Source: Tupaia tana (Eukaryota; Chordata; Mammalia; Scandentia; Tupaiidae). From it: a stretch of 64,000 bases of DNA. This document shows positions 39,401 through 44,059 of the stretch, piece after piece; position 1 is the first letter of the stretch; the number at the start of each line of letters is the position of its first letter. The DNA lies in contig JAKSZU010000004.1 in the NCBI GenBank assembly GCA_026018925.1, positions 9,644,017 to 9,708,016 of the forward strand, read 5' to 3'. The position numbers were made by a program, and so were the translations under genes. The notes below the pieces were generated by a model. The model saw nothing but the letters and a program-made list of their open reading frames with translations, searched no databases and was not told the DNA's origin.

Positions 39401-41366
39401 GGGCCTGACAATCGTCCCCTTGACTAGAGGAAGGTTCCCGAAGGGCTCCAGGGTCTCGGGGGCATATTCGGGAAACATCGAGCTGAAGCCAGCAACAACA
39501 AAAGCCTCCAGACCCTAAGAAATACACGTTCGGGGCAGCCTCGTTGGTTTGATGCATCTTTCATCCCCATCACATTTGATCCTCATTATCAACTCTGAGG
39601 TGGACAAGGCAGGGCACATCATCCTCAATTTGCAGATGAGGAAATCAAGCCCAAATGGAGTTAAGCAACTGGCCCCACGTGCGTCACTGCAGTCCGGGGC
39701 CAAGTGCAGACTGGAAGTAGTCTGCCTCCATTAAAGCGGCGTGGCCTGGCAGAGAGGGTGCTGTCTACTGGAAATCGCTCCTGACCCTTGGTCCACAGAG
39801 CGGACGGTCAGCTCTTTGGCTACTGAGAGCCGAGCACAGCCCCACGGGCCCCCCTGCCAAGGCTCTGTCCCGCAGCAGATGGCAATGGGCAGAGGAGAAG
39901 GGCTCGGTGCCACTGAATGGCCTGTCGGCAGGATTTTGGCTGTAGACAGGCTATTCCCATCCAAGCCGTGTCATGCTGAGTGCAGGGCGGGGGTGGGGGC
40001 GGGGTGGGATGGGGCACTAACAGCCAAAATGCCTTCAACGTCATCTGCATCAAGTAAGGAAGCCCACAGAGGGCCAGAGGGTGGTGCAGACCCAGGCCTC
40101 AGCTACACGTGGCCTTCCTCCTCAGCTCTGTGTAGGCATTCCTGGAACCAGAGGCAGCTGACGGACGCCCGAGTGGCTCCCCGCTCCAGAGCGTCTCTGA
40201 GCTGAGCTGAAGCATGTGTTGGAGCAGGCAACACTTAATTATCACTTAGTCTTTAATTAGCACTTAATTATTAACACTTAATCCATCTGTAAAATGGGGA
40301 CACTAATACCTGCCTCGTAGGGACTCTGGGAGGATTAATTAATATTTGCAGTCCACTTTGAAGATGCAAAGCATTGAAGACGTACTCAACAGTGGCATTA
40401 ATAACCACAACTAATTTCCTTCCTTTTCCTAATGAGGTCTCTTCTCCGCTCCTTCCTCTCCTTGCTAACACCTGGCCCCCGCGATATCTGCCCAGCTCTG
40501 CCCTGGTGGAGAAACACGCAGGCCTGCGTTTCCCAGACATGGGATTTCCCACCCAGGAAACAGGCTATGTACAGCTCTCTCCCTGCACTTTAATTTTCTA
40601 TTATGTCCTCTGAATATGTCAATGCCTTCCCAGTAAATATTTTGATGTGTGCTCTTGCAGCAGCTCTGTGGCGCTGAATGGGACAGCTGCTCCCTATATT
40701 AGGGAATTCCAGATGTGCCTAAAAACCACCAGGCTCATCTGTGTGGATGCCCAGCCTTTAGGTGGGAGAGGGGCAGGGTCTCCTAGCTGCCTCTGGGGAA
40801 AGCCACCAGCCAGCTAACCCTGTCTTCACTAAGGTGGTTTATCAAGGACCTCCGATCCACATCCGGATTGTCTAGGTCTGTAGGATGACAACTGTCCACT
40901 TAGTGGGCTTCCACCAGGGAACTTCAGGACCTCAGCCAGCTCTTCCATGAGGCTTGGACAAAGGACTTTGAGAGGTGGAGGGAAAGTACACAGGATTTGA
41001 CCAGACTCAACACGGCACAACGACTTGCCCATAGAAGGTCAGGGCCCACCCCCGCCCAACCTGGTGCCAGCCAGGGGATACTCACTCTTCCTGGCAGCTG
41101 AGCCAGTGGTCTGTTGGAGGCCCAGCCTGGGGGGCAGAAAGCTGCTGGGTGGAGGCTCCAGGCTGCAAGGCTTCGCACTGCAAGGTTTCGCACTGCAAGG
41201 CTTCGGGCAGGCCCTGGACTCTCTTCCAGATTTCGTGGCAAGTCTTATCTAGGCTGTCTTGGGGTGTGTCCTGGTGGATCCAGATATATCTGGGGAACGG
41301 GCCCAGGGCGCAGGGGCGCTTGGCCACCAGGGCTGAGGACAGAGAGAGCCCATTCCCGCTGGCCAT
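3992..41366 (-). CDS. C1orf94: C1orf94 orthologue, complete spliced coding sequence (7 coding exons, 578 aa)
   Basis: Coding exons in transcript order are 41366-41086, 21723-21056, 18376-18116, 17159-16984, 12413-12336, 8935-8739 and 4067-3992. They sum to 1737 nt, giving 578 residues plus TAG. I recognise the protein as C1orf94 from conserved blocks such as GPFPRYIWIHQDTPQDSLDK (residues 22-41), EKNLLYEFLGATKNPSGQ in exon 3, QPFWLNLNYPPPPVFANHS in exon 4, FVQPNYPYPQRT in exon 6 and the C-terminal SPYFSSSGNG. The human protein, from memory, is about 600 residues. No catalytic domain, signal peptide or membrane segment is visible. The N-terminal third is acidic and low-complexity, and the C-terminal quarter is rich in Pro, Tyr, Gln and Ser, so it is probably disordered. 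Its molecular function is not established; human expression is, as I recall, testis-enriched. The start was chosen at 41366 by homology and Kozak context (A at -3, G at +4). An in-frame ATG at 41444 has a weaker context. Confidence 0.93.
4620..5165 (+). repeat. L2 LINE fragment (degenerate)
   Basis: Typical L2 3'-end wording: a GAAGCCTCCCCTGACC block near 4697 and an AGCAGGACATTATCTGGGC-like block near 5105 followed by CCCAGCACCCAGG. Assignment is by remembered consensus phrases. Confidence 0.55.
5860..6215 (+). repeat. L2 LINE 3' fragment
   Basis: Pyrimidine-rich L2-like text ending in AGAACAGGGCCAGGTACACA, GTGCTCAAT and TTGAATGA, the usual 3' end of L2. Confidence 0.6.
6433..6691 (-). repeat. 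tRNA-derived SINE, long-body type, older subfamily
   Basis: Reverse-oriented copy starting at a poly-T run. Read on the minus strand, the head is GGTGTAGTGATTAAGG, intermediate between the two head variants seen elsewhere, with B box GTTCAAGTCC, and the body keeps GAGAGGAGAATGGAGAAG. The CCCCCC/GGGGGG hairpin is eroded. Confidence 0.88.
7341..7408 (+). repeat. GGAA/GGGA purine microsatellite
   Basis: Repeated GAAGGAAGG and GGGAGGGAGG units. It creates a spurious basic/acidic open frame. Confidence 0.85.
7636..7800 (+). repeat. tRNA-derived SINE, short-tail type
   Basis: Starts GGGGCTGGCAGGTGGTGTTG, A-box-like GTGTTGTGGTTAAGG, then GGACTCCCACATGGCTGACC, B box GGTTCGAGATCC, a CT-rich body, TGATCAAATAAAA and an AAAT-repeat tail. 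The body motif AGGAGAATGGAGG of the long type is absent. Confidence 0.88.
7811..7955 (-). repeat. tRNA-derived SINE, short-tail type, inverted to its neighbour
   Basis: On the minus strand it reads GGGGCCAGCAGGTGGTGTGG, TTAAAGGCGCTGGACTGTCA, CCTGGTGGC, CTCTCTCTGGTCAAATTGG and an AT-rich tail. It lies tail to tail with the plus-strand copy ending at 7800. Confidence 0.85.
8739..8935 (-). CDS. C1orf94: C1orf94 coding exon 6
   Basis: Acceptor CCGACCTGCAG precedes 8935 and donor GTGAGT begins at 8738. It encodes residues 489-553 plus two bases of Gly554. Motifs: NPQQMGQQVFRSSYPPMLSY, then FVQPNYPYPQRT and GPQYLFPQAYG. Strong Tyr/Pro/Gln bias suggests a low-complexity binding region. Human is nearly co-linear. 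Confidence 0.94.
9617..9828 (-). repeat. tRNA-derived SINE, long-body type, lacking its 3' tail
   Basis: The tRNA-like head (GGGACCAGCAGTTAGCATAA on the minus strand) and body with AGGAGAATGGAGGAGAAGGG are present. The copy stops in the TCTCTGTCTC tract: the CTATAGCAAAAAC tail and poly-A are missing, so a later deletion is likely. Confidence 0.88.
10020..10205 (-). repeat. MIR SINE fragment
   Basis: Reverse MIR wording: GTGCCAGGCCCTTTACAC, then ATTTTGGAGATGAGGTCACT, GAGGTTCAGAGAAGTTAAGC. Diverged. Confidence 0.65.
11709..11905 (+). repeat. 37-bp minisatellite, about 4-5 units
   Basis: Units start at 11774, 11811, 11848 and 11885, exactly 37 bp apart, each beginning GCCAGGCCAGGG and containing GGAGCCACGGCCACTGCACC. 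A partly deleted unit begins near 11742 and a more degraded one near 11709. The central two units are almost identical, which suggests recent turnover. It generates repeat-rich open frames on both strands. Confidence 0.92.
12268..12294 (+). repeat. Short GC-rich tandem repeat
   Basis: Three to four copies of a ten-base GGCCCCTC-containing unit, 42 bases downstream (plus-strand side) of exon 5's donor. Confidence 0.7.
12336..12413 (-). CDS. C1orf94: C1orf94 coding exon 5 (26 codons)
   Basis: Acceptor TTTGTCCCCAG precedes 12413 and donor GTGAGT follows 12336. The exon encodes residues 463-488, starting GLYQQRAARM and ending LGCYSRQ, matching human with a few substitutions. It is phase 0 at both ends, so skipping would preserve the frame. 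Confidence 0.93.
12665..12790 (+). repeat. MIR SINE fragment
   Basis: Characteristic core: GGCTATGTGACTTTGGGCTA, GTCACTTCACCTCTCTGGGC, followed by a TCAATAAAATTATG end. Confidence 0.8.
14200..14370 (-). repeat. MIR SINE fragment
   Basis: Reverse MIR core: CCCGTTTCACAGGTGAGGAA, ACCGGGCTCAGAGCGCGAGG and TCGCACAG. Confidence 0.65.
16517..16785 (+). repeat. tRNA-derived SINE, long-body type
   Basis: Full-length copy with a long A-tail of about 25 bases, flanked by the short duplication AGAATTAC at 16509-16516 and 16786-16793. One codon-sized gap in the A-box region (GGCTGTCACTGG). Confidence 0.92.
16984..17159 (-). CDS. C1orf94: C1orf94 coding exon 4
   Basis: Acceptor GTGACTTACAG, donor GTGGGTGAG. 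It completes Phe404 and encodes residues 405-462. Motifs: NSLKYTGNVFTPRFATALTS and NLNYPPPPVFANHS, ending QYQ. Human is co-linear at every position I can recall. Confidence 0.94.
17160..18115 (-). other. C1orf94 intron 3
   Basis: 956-bp GT-AG intron with no recognised repeat. 17395-17700 is AT-rich and repeat-free, with several ATTCATTCA and AATAA-like words; it could be conserved non-coding DNA. Confidence 0.7.
18116..18376 (-). CDS. C1orf94: C1orf94 coding exon 3 (87 codons, symmetric)
   Basis: Acceptor TTCTGCTGTAG, donor GTAAGC. It completes Glu317, encodes residues 318-403 and gives the first base of Phe404. Conserved motifs: SPGTKE, KGQENLFLSKWPQS, PAEKNLLYEFLGATKNPSG and EVDGPELK. The exon is 261 nt with phase-1 introns on both sides. 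The middle (DTRAEDSGSDPVSTMP) is the most diverged part relative to human. Confidence 0.94.
18590..18835 (+). repeat. Polypyrimidine (CCTT/CCCT) low-complexity tract
   Basis: Imperfect TCCTTCC and CCCTCC runs over about 240 bp. The open frames across it, rich in Ser, Pro and Leu, are artefacts. Confidence 0.85.
20020..20145 (+). repeat. CA-rich low-complexity tract
   Basis: ACACACG and CACATACAC runs with interruptions, a decayed CA microsatellite. Confidence 0.75.
21056..21723 (-). CDS. C1orf94: C1orf94 coding exon 2 (largest)
   Basis: Acceptor CTGTTGGCAG precedes 21723 and donor GTGAGT follows 21056. It completes Glu94, encodes residues 95-316 and gives the first base of codon 317. Motifs shared with human: KDEISLLVEQEFLSLTKEH near the start, SRQDCDSA, ETSKAPDNK, NSMFSGPGPGDPTGLGPFLL, then LPAQKKQLPVFAKICS and HHLM at the end. 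A Pro/Leu run (LLLPPLPPP) precedes the conserved LPVFAKICS block. The central part is poorly conserved. Confidence 0.94.
22195..22330 (+). repeat. MIR SINE fragment
   Basis: MIR core words: CACTTCCCAGCTGTGTGACC, GGGCAGGTCGTTCAGCATCT, GGCTCCCTCATTAGAC. Confidence 0.7.
23511..23576 (+). repeat. CA/GC dinucleotide microsatellite
   Basis: Pure CA run of about 30 bases followed by alternating GC/CG (GCGCACGCGCGCGC). The alternating purine-pyrimidine order could adopt Z-DNA. Confidence 0.93.
23631..23809 (+). repeat. tRNA-derived SINE, internally deleted
   Basis: Intact head (GGACCAGCAGTTAGCGTAAT, B box GGTTCGAGTCC), but the body jumps from CCCAAGATCC to TCTCTCTGTC, losing about 90 bases including the hairpin. 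Duplication AAAGCCGCATCTA at 23618-23630 and AAAGCCGCTTCTA at 23810-23822, one mismatch. Confidence 0.92.
23925..24075 (+). repeat. MIR SINE fragment
   Basis: MIR-like order: GGAGCTCGGTGTGAATCCCC, then TTTCTCACCCGTCAAGTGAG. Diverged. Confidence 0.5.
25030..25125 (-). repeat. MIR SINE fragment
   Basis: Reverse MIR: TTTAATCCTCTCCACACC, CCCCACTTTAAGGATGGGCA, GATGAGCCC. Confidence 0.55.
25640..26150 (+). repeat. L2 LINE 3' region
   Basis: Near-canonical L2 phrases in order: TAGAATCCGAATTCCTCAGG, AGCCACAGAGGCC, GCAGGGCCTTTGCACGTCTA, ACTTGCCACTGTCACAG and AAAGCAGAGACTCCTGTCC. The long plus-strand open frame here is L2-derived. Confidence 0.7.
27310..27480 (-). repeat. MIR SINE fragment
   Basis: Reverse MIR order: GCACCTGTTGAGTGCTAACT, CCGGACACTTCACACAC, CACTCATTCCAGCCCCGACG. 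Strongly diverged. Confidence 0.5.
27820..27970 (-). repeat. MIR SINE fragment
   Basis: Reverse MIR core: GATTATCCCAGTTTTTGAAA, AAGTAATTTTCCCAAGGTCA and CAGTATTACCAAGG. Confidence 0.65.
28020..28330 (+). repeat. Ancient interspersed repeat, class not assigned
   Basis: The word order (GCATTTCAGCTGGAGCCTAA, GGGCAAAGGCCCTGAGGCAA, GAGATTTAAGCAGGGAGGTG) recurs in decayed form at 33930-34330 and 49850-50165. It is a common old mammalian repeat whose name I cannot fix without a library. Confidence 0.55.
28521..28740 (+). repeat. tRNA-derived SINE, old diverged copy
   Basis: Head reads GTGTGGTGGTGGAGCCGGCT then GGACCCCACATGGCTGCCG; B box ATTCGAGTCC; body keeps GAAGAATGGAGGAGAAAGGA, a 12-G homopolymer replaces the hairpin arm, and the CT tract is present. 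Confidence 0.8.
28970..29244 (+). repeat. tRNA-derived SINE, long-body type, near full length
   Basis: Head, body, hairpin, TCTCTGTCTCTGTCTGTCTG tract, CCCTATAGCAAAAACC and long A-tail all present. Duplication AAAAGAGTGACCT at 28957-28969 and 29245-29257. The B box carries GTTCGCGTCC, a one-base change. Confidence 0.95.
29852..29866 (+). repeat. Poly-C tract
   Basis: Ten or more consecutive C residues before ACCATGAGG. Confidence 0.8.
30285..30500 (+). repeat. CA microsatellite with degenerate flank
   Basis: Interrupted ACACAC and CATACAC units from 30285, ending in an uninterrupted CA run of about 34 bases near 30461-30495. Confidence 0.92.
30756..30772 (+). repeat. Poly-C tract
   Basis: About fourteen C residues, one G, then CCCCC. 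Likely unstable in sequencing. Confidence 0.85.
31357..31568 (+). repeat. tRNA-derived SINE, older copy of a tandem pair
   Basis: Head GGGGCCAGCAGATGGTGTAC, B box GTTTGAGTCC, a body shortened before the TGTGCGTATGTGCCC segment, tail GCATAGCAAAAATCTC. Target-site words ATGCAGATTCC (31346-31356) and ATGCAGGTTCC (31569-31579) flank it with one mismatch. Confidence 0.9.
31580..31839 (+). repeat. tRNA-derived SINE, younger copy of a tandem pair
   Basis: Near full-length long-body type. Flanked by perfect ATGCAGGTTCC at 31569-31579 and 31840-31850, so it used the 3' duplication of its upstream neighbour as its own target. The minus-strand open frame spanning both copies is not a gene. Confidence 0.93.
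32690..32830 (+). repeat. MIR SINE fragment
   Basis: MIR end: CTCATCCACAAAACGGAAAT, AGAGCCTGGCACACAGAAGG and TGCTCAAGAAAATAC. Confidence 0.75.
33590..33765 (-). repeat. MIR SINE fragment
   Basis: Reverse MIR: TTCCAGGTGTGGGGTGAGC, TTACATGCATTATTACAGTA, TTTTCAGGTAAGGAAAGTAG, GGGCACAGAAAG. Confidence 0.65.
33930..34330 (+). repeat. Ancient interspersed repeat, class not assigned
   Basis: Decayed second copy of the family seen at 28020: GGATTTGAACAGGCAGATAT, GGGAGAAGGGCATTCCTGGT, then AAGACGTAGG and CAATGGGGAGCCATTGAAG. No open gene. Confidence 0.5.
34785..34965 (-). repeat. SINE-like element, third tail type
   Basis: Reads TCTTTCATGAAAGAGAGAGA, GGTGCCCTCAACAGGGGCTC, CATGCC and CCAGGCACACGCTCAG; the copy at 48195 has the same order. 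The minus-strand head has a degenerate tRNA-like look (GGCCGTACTGGCC). Family status rests on these two copies. Confidence 0.6.
35600..36015 (+). repeat. L2 LINE 3' ends (two in tandem)
   Basis: First unit ends TAAGTATTTGTTGAATG near 35830. A second begins near 35880 and ends TTTGTTGGATGAATCC near 35990, with CTGTATCTCTGGGACCCA and GGGCTTGGCACTGAGAAG between. Confidence 0.65.
36330..37185 (+). repeat. L2 LINE 3' region interrupted by a SINE
   Basis: L2 text runs to CCTCTAATTCCATCATT, is broken by the SINE at 36830-37083, and resumes with AACAGTGCTGGACCAGGCAT and AATAAATGTTTGTTGAATGA. Confidence 0.75.
36830..37083 (-). repeat. tRNA-derived SINE, young long-body copy
   Basis: On the minus strand, GGGACCAGCAGTTAGCGTAA, then TCGACCGCGGTTCGAGTCCC with all CpGs kept, and CCGGGCGCGTGTGCGTGCG. 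Duplication CTAATTCCATCATT at 36816-36829 and 37084-37097, perfect. It and the copy at 48590 differ at few positions, so the subfamily was active recently. Confidence 0.95.
37623..37807 (+). repeat. tRNA-derived SINE, short-tail type
   Basis: Head GGAGACAGCAGGTGGCATGG, TTAAGGTGCTGGACACTCCC, B box GTTTGAGTCC, CT body, GGTCAAATTAAAATAAATGA tail. Duplication of 16 bp, GGAAGTAGTGAGCTCC at 37607-37622 and GGAAGTAATGAGCTCC at 37808-37823. Confidence 0.93.
38315..38506 (+). repeat. tRNA-derived SINE, internally deleted
   Basis: The body jumps from CACACCAGGTACAG to GTGTGGCCATCCCCCC, losing the AGGAGAATGGAGG block. The perfect 19-bp duplication AAAGAAATTAACCTTTCCA at 38296-38314 and 38507-38525 is the longest in the window. 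Confidence 0.94.
38605..38870 (+). repeat. tRNA-derived SINE, long-body type, head decayed
   Basis: First part of the head has mutated (TTTTGTTGTTATGATTACAT). Then GGACTCCCACGTGATCGACT, body, CT tract and a CCCTACAGCAAAAATCTC tail. Confidence 0.88.
38985..39205 (-). repeat. MIR SINE fragment
   Basis: Reverse MIR core: TCTCCAGGTAGCAGATGAGG, AAACTAAAGCTCGGGTTCC, then CTGCAGCTGGCAGAGGGCTG. Confidence 0.6.
39560..39720 (-). repeat. MIR SINE fragment
   Basis: Reverse MIR: TTGATCCTCATTATCAACTC, TCAATTTGCAGATGAGGAAA, GGAGTTAAGCAACTGGCCCC. Confidence 0.75.
40275..40390 (+). repeat. MIR SINE fragment
   Basis: CATCTGTAAAATGGGGACAC, TAATACCTGCCTCGTAGGGA, GGAGGATTAATTAATATTTG. Confidence 0.8.
41086..41366 (-). 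CDS. C1orf94: C1orf94 coding exon 1
   Basis: ATG at 41366-41364 in context AAGGATGG, donor GTGAGT following 41086. It encodes residues 1-93 and two bases of Glu94. N-terminal MASGNGLSLSSALVAK and the block GPFPRYIWIHQDTPQDSLDK match human. After LPEA, where human has a short unrelated stretch, this copy has three 15-bp repeats (plus-strand 41163-41207) encoding tandem LQCE-type units. The sequence upstream is open and includes an in-frame ATG at 41444, so a 26-residue N-terminal extension is possible but not supported by homology. Confidence 0.92.
41163..41207 (-). repeat. 15-bp in-frame tandem repeat in C1orf94 exon 1
   Basis: Units at 41163-41177, 41178-41192 and 41193-41207 (plus strand CTGCAAGGCTTCGCA, CTGCAAGGTTTCGCA, CTGCAAGGCTTCGGG). 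Encoded minus-strand peptide ALQCETLQCEALQ. Because 15 is a multiple of three, length changes keep the frame. Confidence 0.95.
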
Positions 41367-41940
41367 CCTTCTCCTCTCTTTGCAGTAGGCCCTTTGTCCA
41401 CCCAGGGCTGGAAGACAGGGTGACCATCCACCACCACTCCTCATTCACCAGAAAGGGGGATGAGGATGGGGCCTGGCCCAAGCCGGTCAGTTCTGTCTGG
41501 CTGTGGCCTGGGCAAGCTGAGGACGTCCAGAGGCCTTGGACTTGAGTGTGAGTGGTGGGTGGAGGTCAGCTTCCTTTTGGGGAGGGGGAGCTTACTGTGG
41601 TTTGTTTTTATTTGCTCTTTCCTGACTTTTGTCCCCCTCCCCCTCTCCCTTAGAAGAAAGTATTTAAAAGTCAACAAAAACCAGTAGCTTAGTAACCCTG
41701 GAATCCCTCTGAGCTCAGGAACCAGGCACCTGGGCGGGCAGAATGACATCTGGGAGCAGCTGGAAGGGGAGGGCTGGCTCTCCCCACAGTCCCTGTATGA
41801 CCCCCCTGCGACACCCCGTGACACTCTGCAGCCCTGGGGCTCAGCCCACGCTCAGCAGCCAAGCCTTGAGGATGAATGGGCTGGGGCCTGGCGCGGTGCT
41901 GGGCTGGGTGGGGGCAGGAGCCGCCATGAGCCTCCCGCCC
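41367..41940 (-). other. C1orf94 5' UTR and proximal upstream
   Basis: Expected 5' leader of C1orf94. It contains the in-frame ATG at 41444 and, on the minus strand near 41670-41655, an AT-rich TTTTAAATA that could act as a TATA-like element. The transcription start is not determinable here. Confidence 0.35.
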
Positions 41941-41944
41941 CCGC

Positions 41945-42412
41945 CCTCTGAGGACCCCCGCGCAGGCCGCGGGCAAACGGCCCCACCCGACGCCCCGCCC
42001 TGCCCCGCCTTCCTGTCCCCTGTCCCCTCTCCCGTCCCCTTCTCTAGCTGCTGCTCTGCCGCCGGGGTAGAAACAGTGAATGAAGAGTGTCCAGTGGCCG
42101 CAGCCCTCCTCGCCCCAGTCCCCGCAGACCCCGCCACGCCCCTGGCCGCCTGCGGGTGGCACCGCCCGGGGAAGCGCCCAGCGCCGGTCCGGACCGGCGG
42201 GCCAGCGGGGCGGCTTGGGCCAATTGGCGTGCCAGTGGCTCTCACAGCCCGCCCTCCAGCGCAGCGCCCGGATTCTTCCTGTGGGTTTCAAACGCAACGG
42301 CTCGGTGCGCGGGACGCGGGGGGCAGGGGTGGGTGCCCAGGGGCCGCCCGCGGGTGGGGGCGGGGAGGGGAGGGGCGCGCAGGACCGGCGCTTCCCCGCT
42401 TAGAAGTCGCAG
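41945..42412 (-). promoter_or_regulatory. CpG island, likely C1orf94 promoter region
   Basis: CpG density rises sharply, with CGCGGG, GCCGGTCCGGACCGGCGG and GCGCGCAGGACC runs. There are GC boxes (GGGGGCGGGGAGGGG near 42356) and a palindromic CCAATTGG near 42219 that gives a CCAAT box on both strands. It lies 0.6-1.0 kb upstream of the C1orf94 ATG. The 278-residue plus-strand open frame through it is compositional. Confidence 0.6.
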
Positions 42413-43885
42413 GGAGCACCGCGGCCCCACTCTGCCTTGCTACTCAAATCTGGCACTTGCTGAGGACAGTGTGCCCCTTTCTCCGCCTGAGACACTGCTG
42501 TTATGGGTGCTTCCCTGGGCTCAGAGTCGATCTTAGGAAATTAGTAGGTATCGTGTTTCATTATGGTTCTACATGTTAGGAAACCGAGTTTCAGATTCAT
42601 AAGGGGTTTTGGCTAAGGCCCACCTAAAACTGGGAACTGGGATTCGAACCCCGGAAGCAACTCTAGAGCAGATCGTGCACCCGTAGTCACTGACGCTGGG
42701 CTGCACAGGTCTGAGGGGCAGAGAGCAGGGCTAGCTGGCTGCCATTGGTTCACAGGTCCCATCGAAAGCAGCTTTGTTCAACTCAGAGCTGATAGGTGCT
42801 TCCACCAGGGTCTGTCCCTCCACGGGTCCCCTGAAATGGAAGGGCCCGAGGGGAAGAAGCCAGCCAGCAGCAAGAACGATGGCAGAGAGAGACCCTGGCA
42901 GTCCAAGTACTGAGCCCAACCCTGACACGGCCACTCTGACCTGCGACCCCAACAGCTTGGGACCCTTCCTGGGGGCCAGGTGAGAGCTAGGCACTGAAGA
43001 AGCAGGAGGGTGGACCAGCCGGCACCTCTGCCAGCTCCCGCCCAGCCTGCCTGCTCTAGGAGGAAGATGGAAGCCAGCAAAGCAAGAAAGGAAGCAGTGT
43101 TTGCAGCCGCAGGAAGCGCTGGGGAAGTGGGCTGGGGTGCAGGGGCGGCGGATGGTGGTTCAGGCAGGCCCCCAGGAAGTAGCCTGAGACAGAGGAAGGC
43201 CCAGAGGGAATCCTTCTGTAAAACCGCATTACTGCGTCTTTACCAGGGCCACACCTCGGGCACATAGTAGGCCCTCAGTAAATACTTCCTGGATGAATTA
43301 GTGGGCTATACCACCTGAAAGGGCCTGGCATACGGTAGGTGCCCCAAACACATGCTTGCTCTTTACAGAAGAGCTGAGTTCCTGAAAATGTTGACTCTAA
43401 ATTTTGAAGCCTGAGCTTCATTCCCCTTGGATTTTCATTATGAAATTGAAGATGTGTTCCTTTGGGGGAAATTCCAAGGACCTAGACTGAATAAAATTAT
43501 AGTTAAGAATGTAGAAAACCTTTTAAGATGGTGTATTTAAAGGAAAAGTGATCATTTCTGATGAAATATTAATAGTTCTGAAAATGTCATTCAGTGTTTG
43601 TGCTGCTTGGCATTTGGTTGGCTAACACCTCTGCTTACAGCGAACGCCAATGACCCTGCACCTCCCAGGCCACAGGGTTCTGGAAAGTTAGCCAGCTCTC
43701 CCCCTCCTCCTCCTGTGCTCCTCCGCAGGAGACAGGCCACAGGGGCTGAATTAGAAAGGACTGGGAAAAATACAGCAGGGATAGGGAACAAAGAGAGAAG
43801 CATGTTACTTAGGACACACAGATGAGGTTTCCAGAACATTTTGTAAAAACCTTAATTGATGTACTTAGAGACAGTGTAAGACTAT
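42413..43885. other. Intergenic stretch between the divergent genes
   Basis: Contains a reverse MIR remnant (about 42560-42720, ending with the MIR B-box-like GGGATTCGAACCCCGG) and a short L2-like end (43235-43350, GGCACATAGTAGGCCCTCAG). The rest is unique-looking. No gene. Confidence 0.6.
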
Positions 43886-43887
43886 AT

Positions 43888-44014
43888 CCAATAGGGTAGC
43901 CACTAGCCACATGGGGCCATTTTAATTTTAATGTAAGTTAAATTAAAAATTCAGTTCCTAGTTGCGTGAGTCACATTTCAACACGCCACACATGGCTACT
44001 GGCTACCCTATTGG
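43888..44014. mobile_element. MER5-like non-autonomous hAT DNA transposon
   Basis: Terminal inverted repeats: CCAATAGGGTAGCCACTAGC at the left, and the right end reads the same on the opposite strand with one mismatch in the first 22 bases. The AT-rich interior (TTTTAATTTTAATG) and the CTAGCCACAT words fit the MER5/Charlie group. No transposase. Confidence 0.8.
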
Positions 44015-44059
44015 ACTGCACAGAGAACATTTCTATTACTGCAGAACACTTAGACTCTA

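Larger units (their letters stand above)
21724..41085 (-). other. C1orf94 intron 1 (19.4 kb)
   Basis: GT-AG intron. It holds most of the window's SINEs, MIR and L2 pieces (listed separately), two CA tracts and two C/G homopolymers. Stretches with nothing recognised: 22330-23500, 24075-25020, 26150-27300 (apart from an AT-rich patch), 29260-30280, 31860-32240, 37180-37600, 37830-38290, 39720-40270 and 40390-41085. I see no gene inside it. Confidence 0.8.

Noticed and set aside
41743-42579. 278-residue plus-strand open frame
   Set aside because: It is in the CpG island upstream of C1orf94; long open frames are expected by composition.
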